From assembly GCF_021390475.1 (NCBI RefSeq), contig NZ_JAJUWS010000013.1, positions 1 to 64,000 on the forward strand: DNA of 64,000 nucleotides, given 5' to 3'. Below, piece by piece: positions 63,777 through 64,000 of the stretch. Each line of letters starts with the position of its first letter. Position 1 is the first letter of the stretch. The position numbers were made by a program, and so were the translations under genes. Under the pieces are notes generated by a model. That model searched no databases. It had not been told where the DNA came from and worked only from the letters and a program-made list of their open reading frames with translations. The DNA comes from Streptomyces sp. ST2-7A. Lineage in GTDB: Bacteria; Actinomycetota; Actinomycetes; Streptomycetales; Streptomycetaceae.

Positions 63777-64000
63777 TCACGCACCATCACTTCGCCCGGG
63801 CACTGCGATTGAGCCGGCTCCACCACCATCATCCCGAGCGCCTGCTGGTCGTCCCACTCGACCACTCCCTCAGCGACGGTCCCGTCGTGCCGCGGGGCAG
63901 CACGATCGATCGGCTCTGCGGTCGACTCGCCGAGGGCGGCGCGGACGCGGTCGTCGTGCACAAGGGCAGTCTGCGACACATCCACCCCGCCCGGCTCGCC
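63773..64000 (+). CDS. DhnA/GriI-like aldolase (5' part, cut by window end)
   Basis: The first 76 residues only. The barrel entry LLVVPLDHSLSDGP and the loop AEGGADAVVVHKGSLRHIHP match the class I aldolase group that includes GriI and archaeal 2-amino-3,7-dideoxy-heptulosonate synthase. GriI-type enzymes join aspartate semialdehyde with dihydroxyacetone phosphate, giving the C7N precursor of 3-amino-4-hydroxybenzoate. A His-rich start (THHHFARALRLSRLHHHHPE) is unusual. ATG 63773 overlaps the ligase stop by 4 bp, so the two steps are linked. The catalytic Lys region is outside the window. Confidence 0.72.
   Translation, partial: MITHHHFARALRLSRLHHHHPERLLVVPLDHSLSDGPVVPRGSTIDRLCGRLAEGGADAVVVHKGSLRHIHPARLA

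Noticed and set aside
38346..64000. Genomic island mobilised by an integrase or transposase
   Set aside because: No mobile-element gene, att-like tRNA duplication or base-composition break was found at the visible left edge; the right edge is not in view.

Overview
This is a very GC-rich actinobacterial chromosome segment, almost certainly from Streptomyces or a close relative. The best markers are an AdpA-type regulator with an in-frame TTA codon followed by oligoribonuclease (the adpA-ornA locus), the aroA-like/rsgA/hisN block, divergent katA/catR, and many genes whose -10 box lies only 6-7 nt before the start codon (leaderless mRNAs). No insertion sequence, integrase, CRISPR array or prophage gene was seen.

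Left part (1-38 kb): mostly core chromosome. It holds tRNA-fMet, a Sel1/TPR protein, a TetR-controlled leucine/isovalerate catabolic operon (both subunits of a methylcrotonyl-CoA carboxylase, HMG-CoA lyase, isovaleryl-CoA dehydrogenase), a DUF4429 protein, glmS, a universal stress protein, adpA, orn, tRNA-His, a membrane M50-like protein, a degenerate EPSP-synthase homologue, rsgA, hisN with a duplicated tail, a CBS protein, catalase and its Fur-family repressor, a second tRNA-fMet, an acyl-CoA dehydrogenase, TesB thioesterase, an agmatinase-family enzyme, a methionine aminopeptidase divergent from an XRE regulator, a DUF2332 protein, an Erm-type rRNA methyltransferase and a fused ABC exporter.

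Right part (about 38.3 kb to the window end, and running past it): a thiopeptide (pyridine-containing RiPP) gene cluster. It opens with an orphan LuxR-type regulator lacking the phospho-acceptor Asp. A deoxyamino-sugar cassette follows: glycosyltransferase, dTDP-glucose 4,6-dehydratase, thymidylyltransferase, N-methyltransferase and aminotransferase on the minus strand, then 2,3-dehydratase and aldo/keto reductase on the plus strand. The core maturation operon comes next, with several 4-bp overlaps: candidate pyridine synthase, LanB-type dehydratase, RRE/ThiF-like partner, YcaO cyclodehydratase, SagB-type azoline dehydrogenase, Glu-elimination protein and a two-gene ABC exporter. Beyond a convergent flavin monooxygenase lies a 51-codon precursor gene with the unusual C-terminal core SSMNFTCCSSSSSSCCCC. 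An aryl/acyl-AMP ligase and the start of a GriI-like aldolase follow.

Taken together, the sequence predicts a polythiazole thiopeptide, glycosylated with an N-methylated amino-deoxysugar and probably acylated by an aminohydroxybenzoate-type acid. That combination is the most interesting content of the window. Gene identities come from motifs read by eye; no database search was run. Product features, especially the aromatic acid, are inference.
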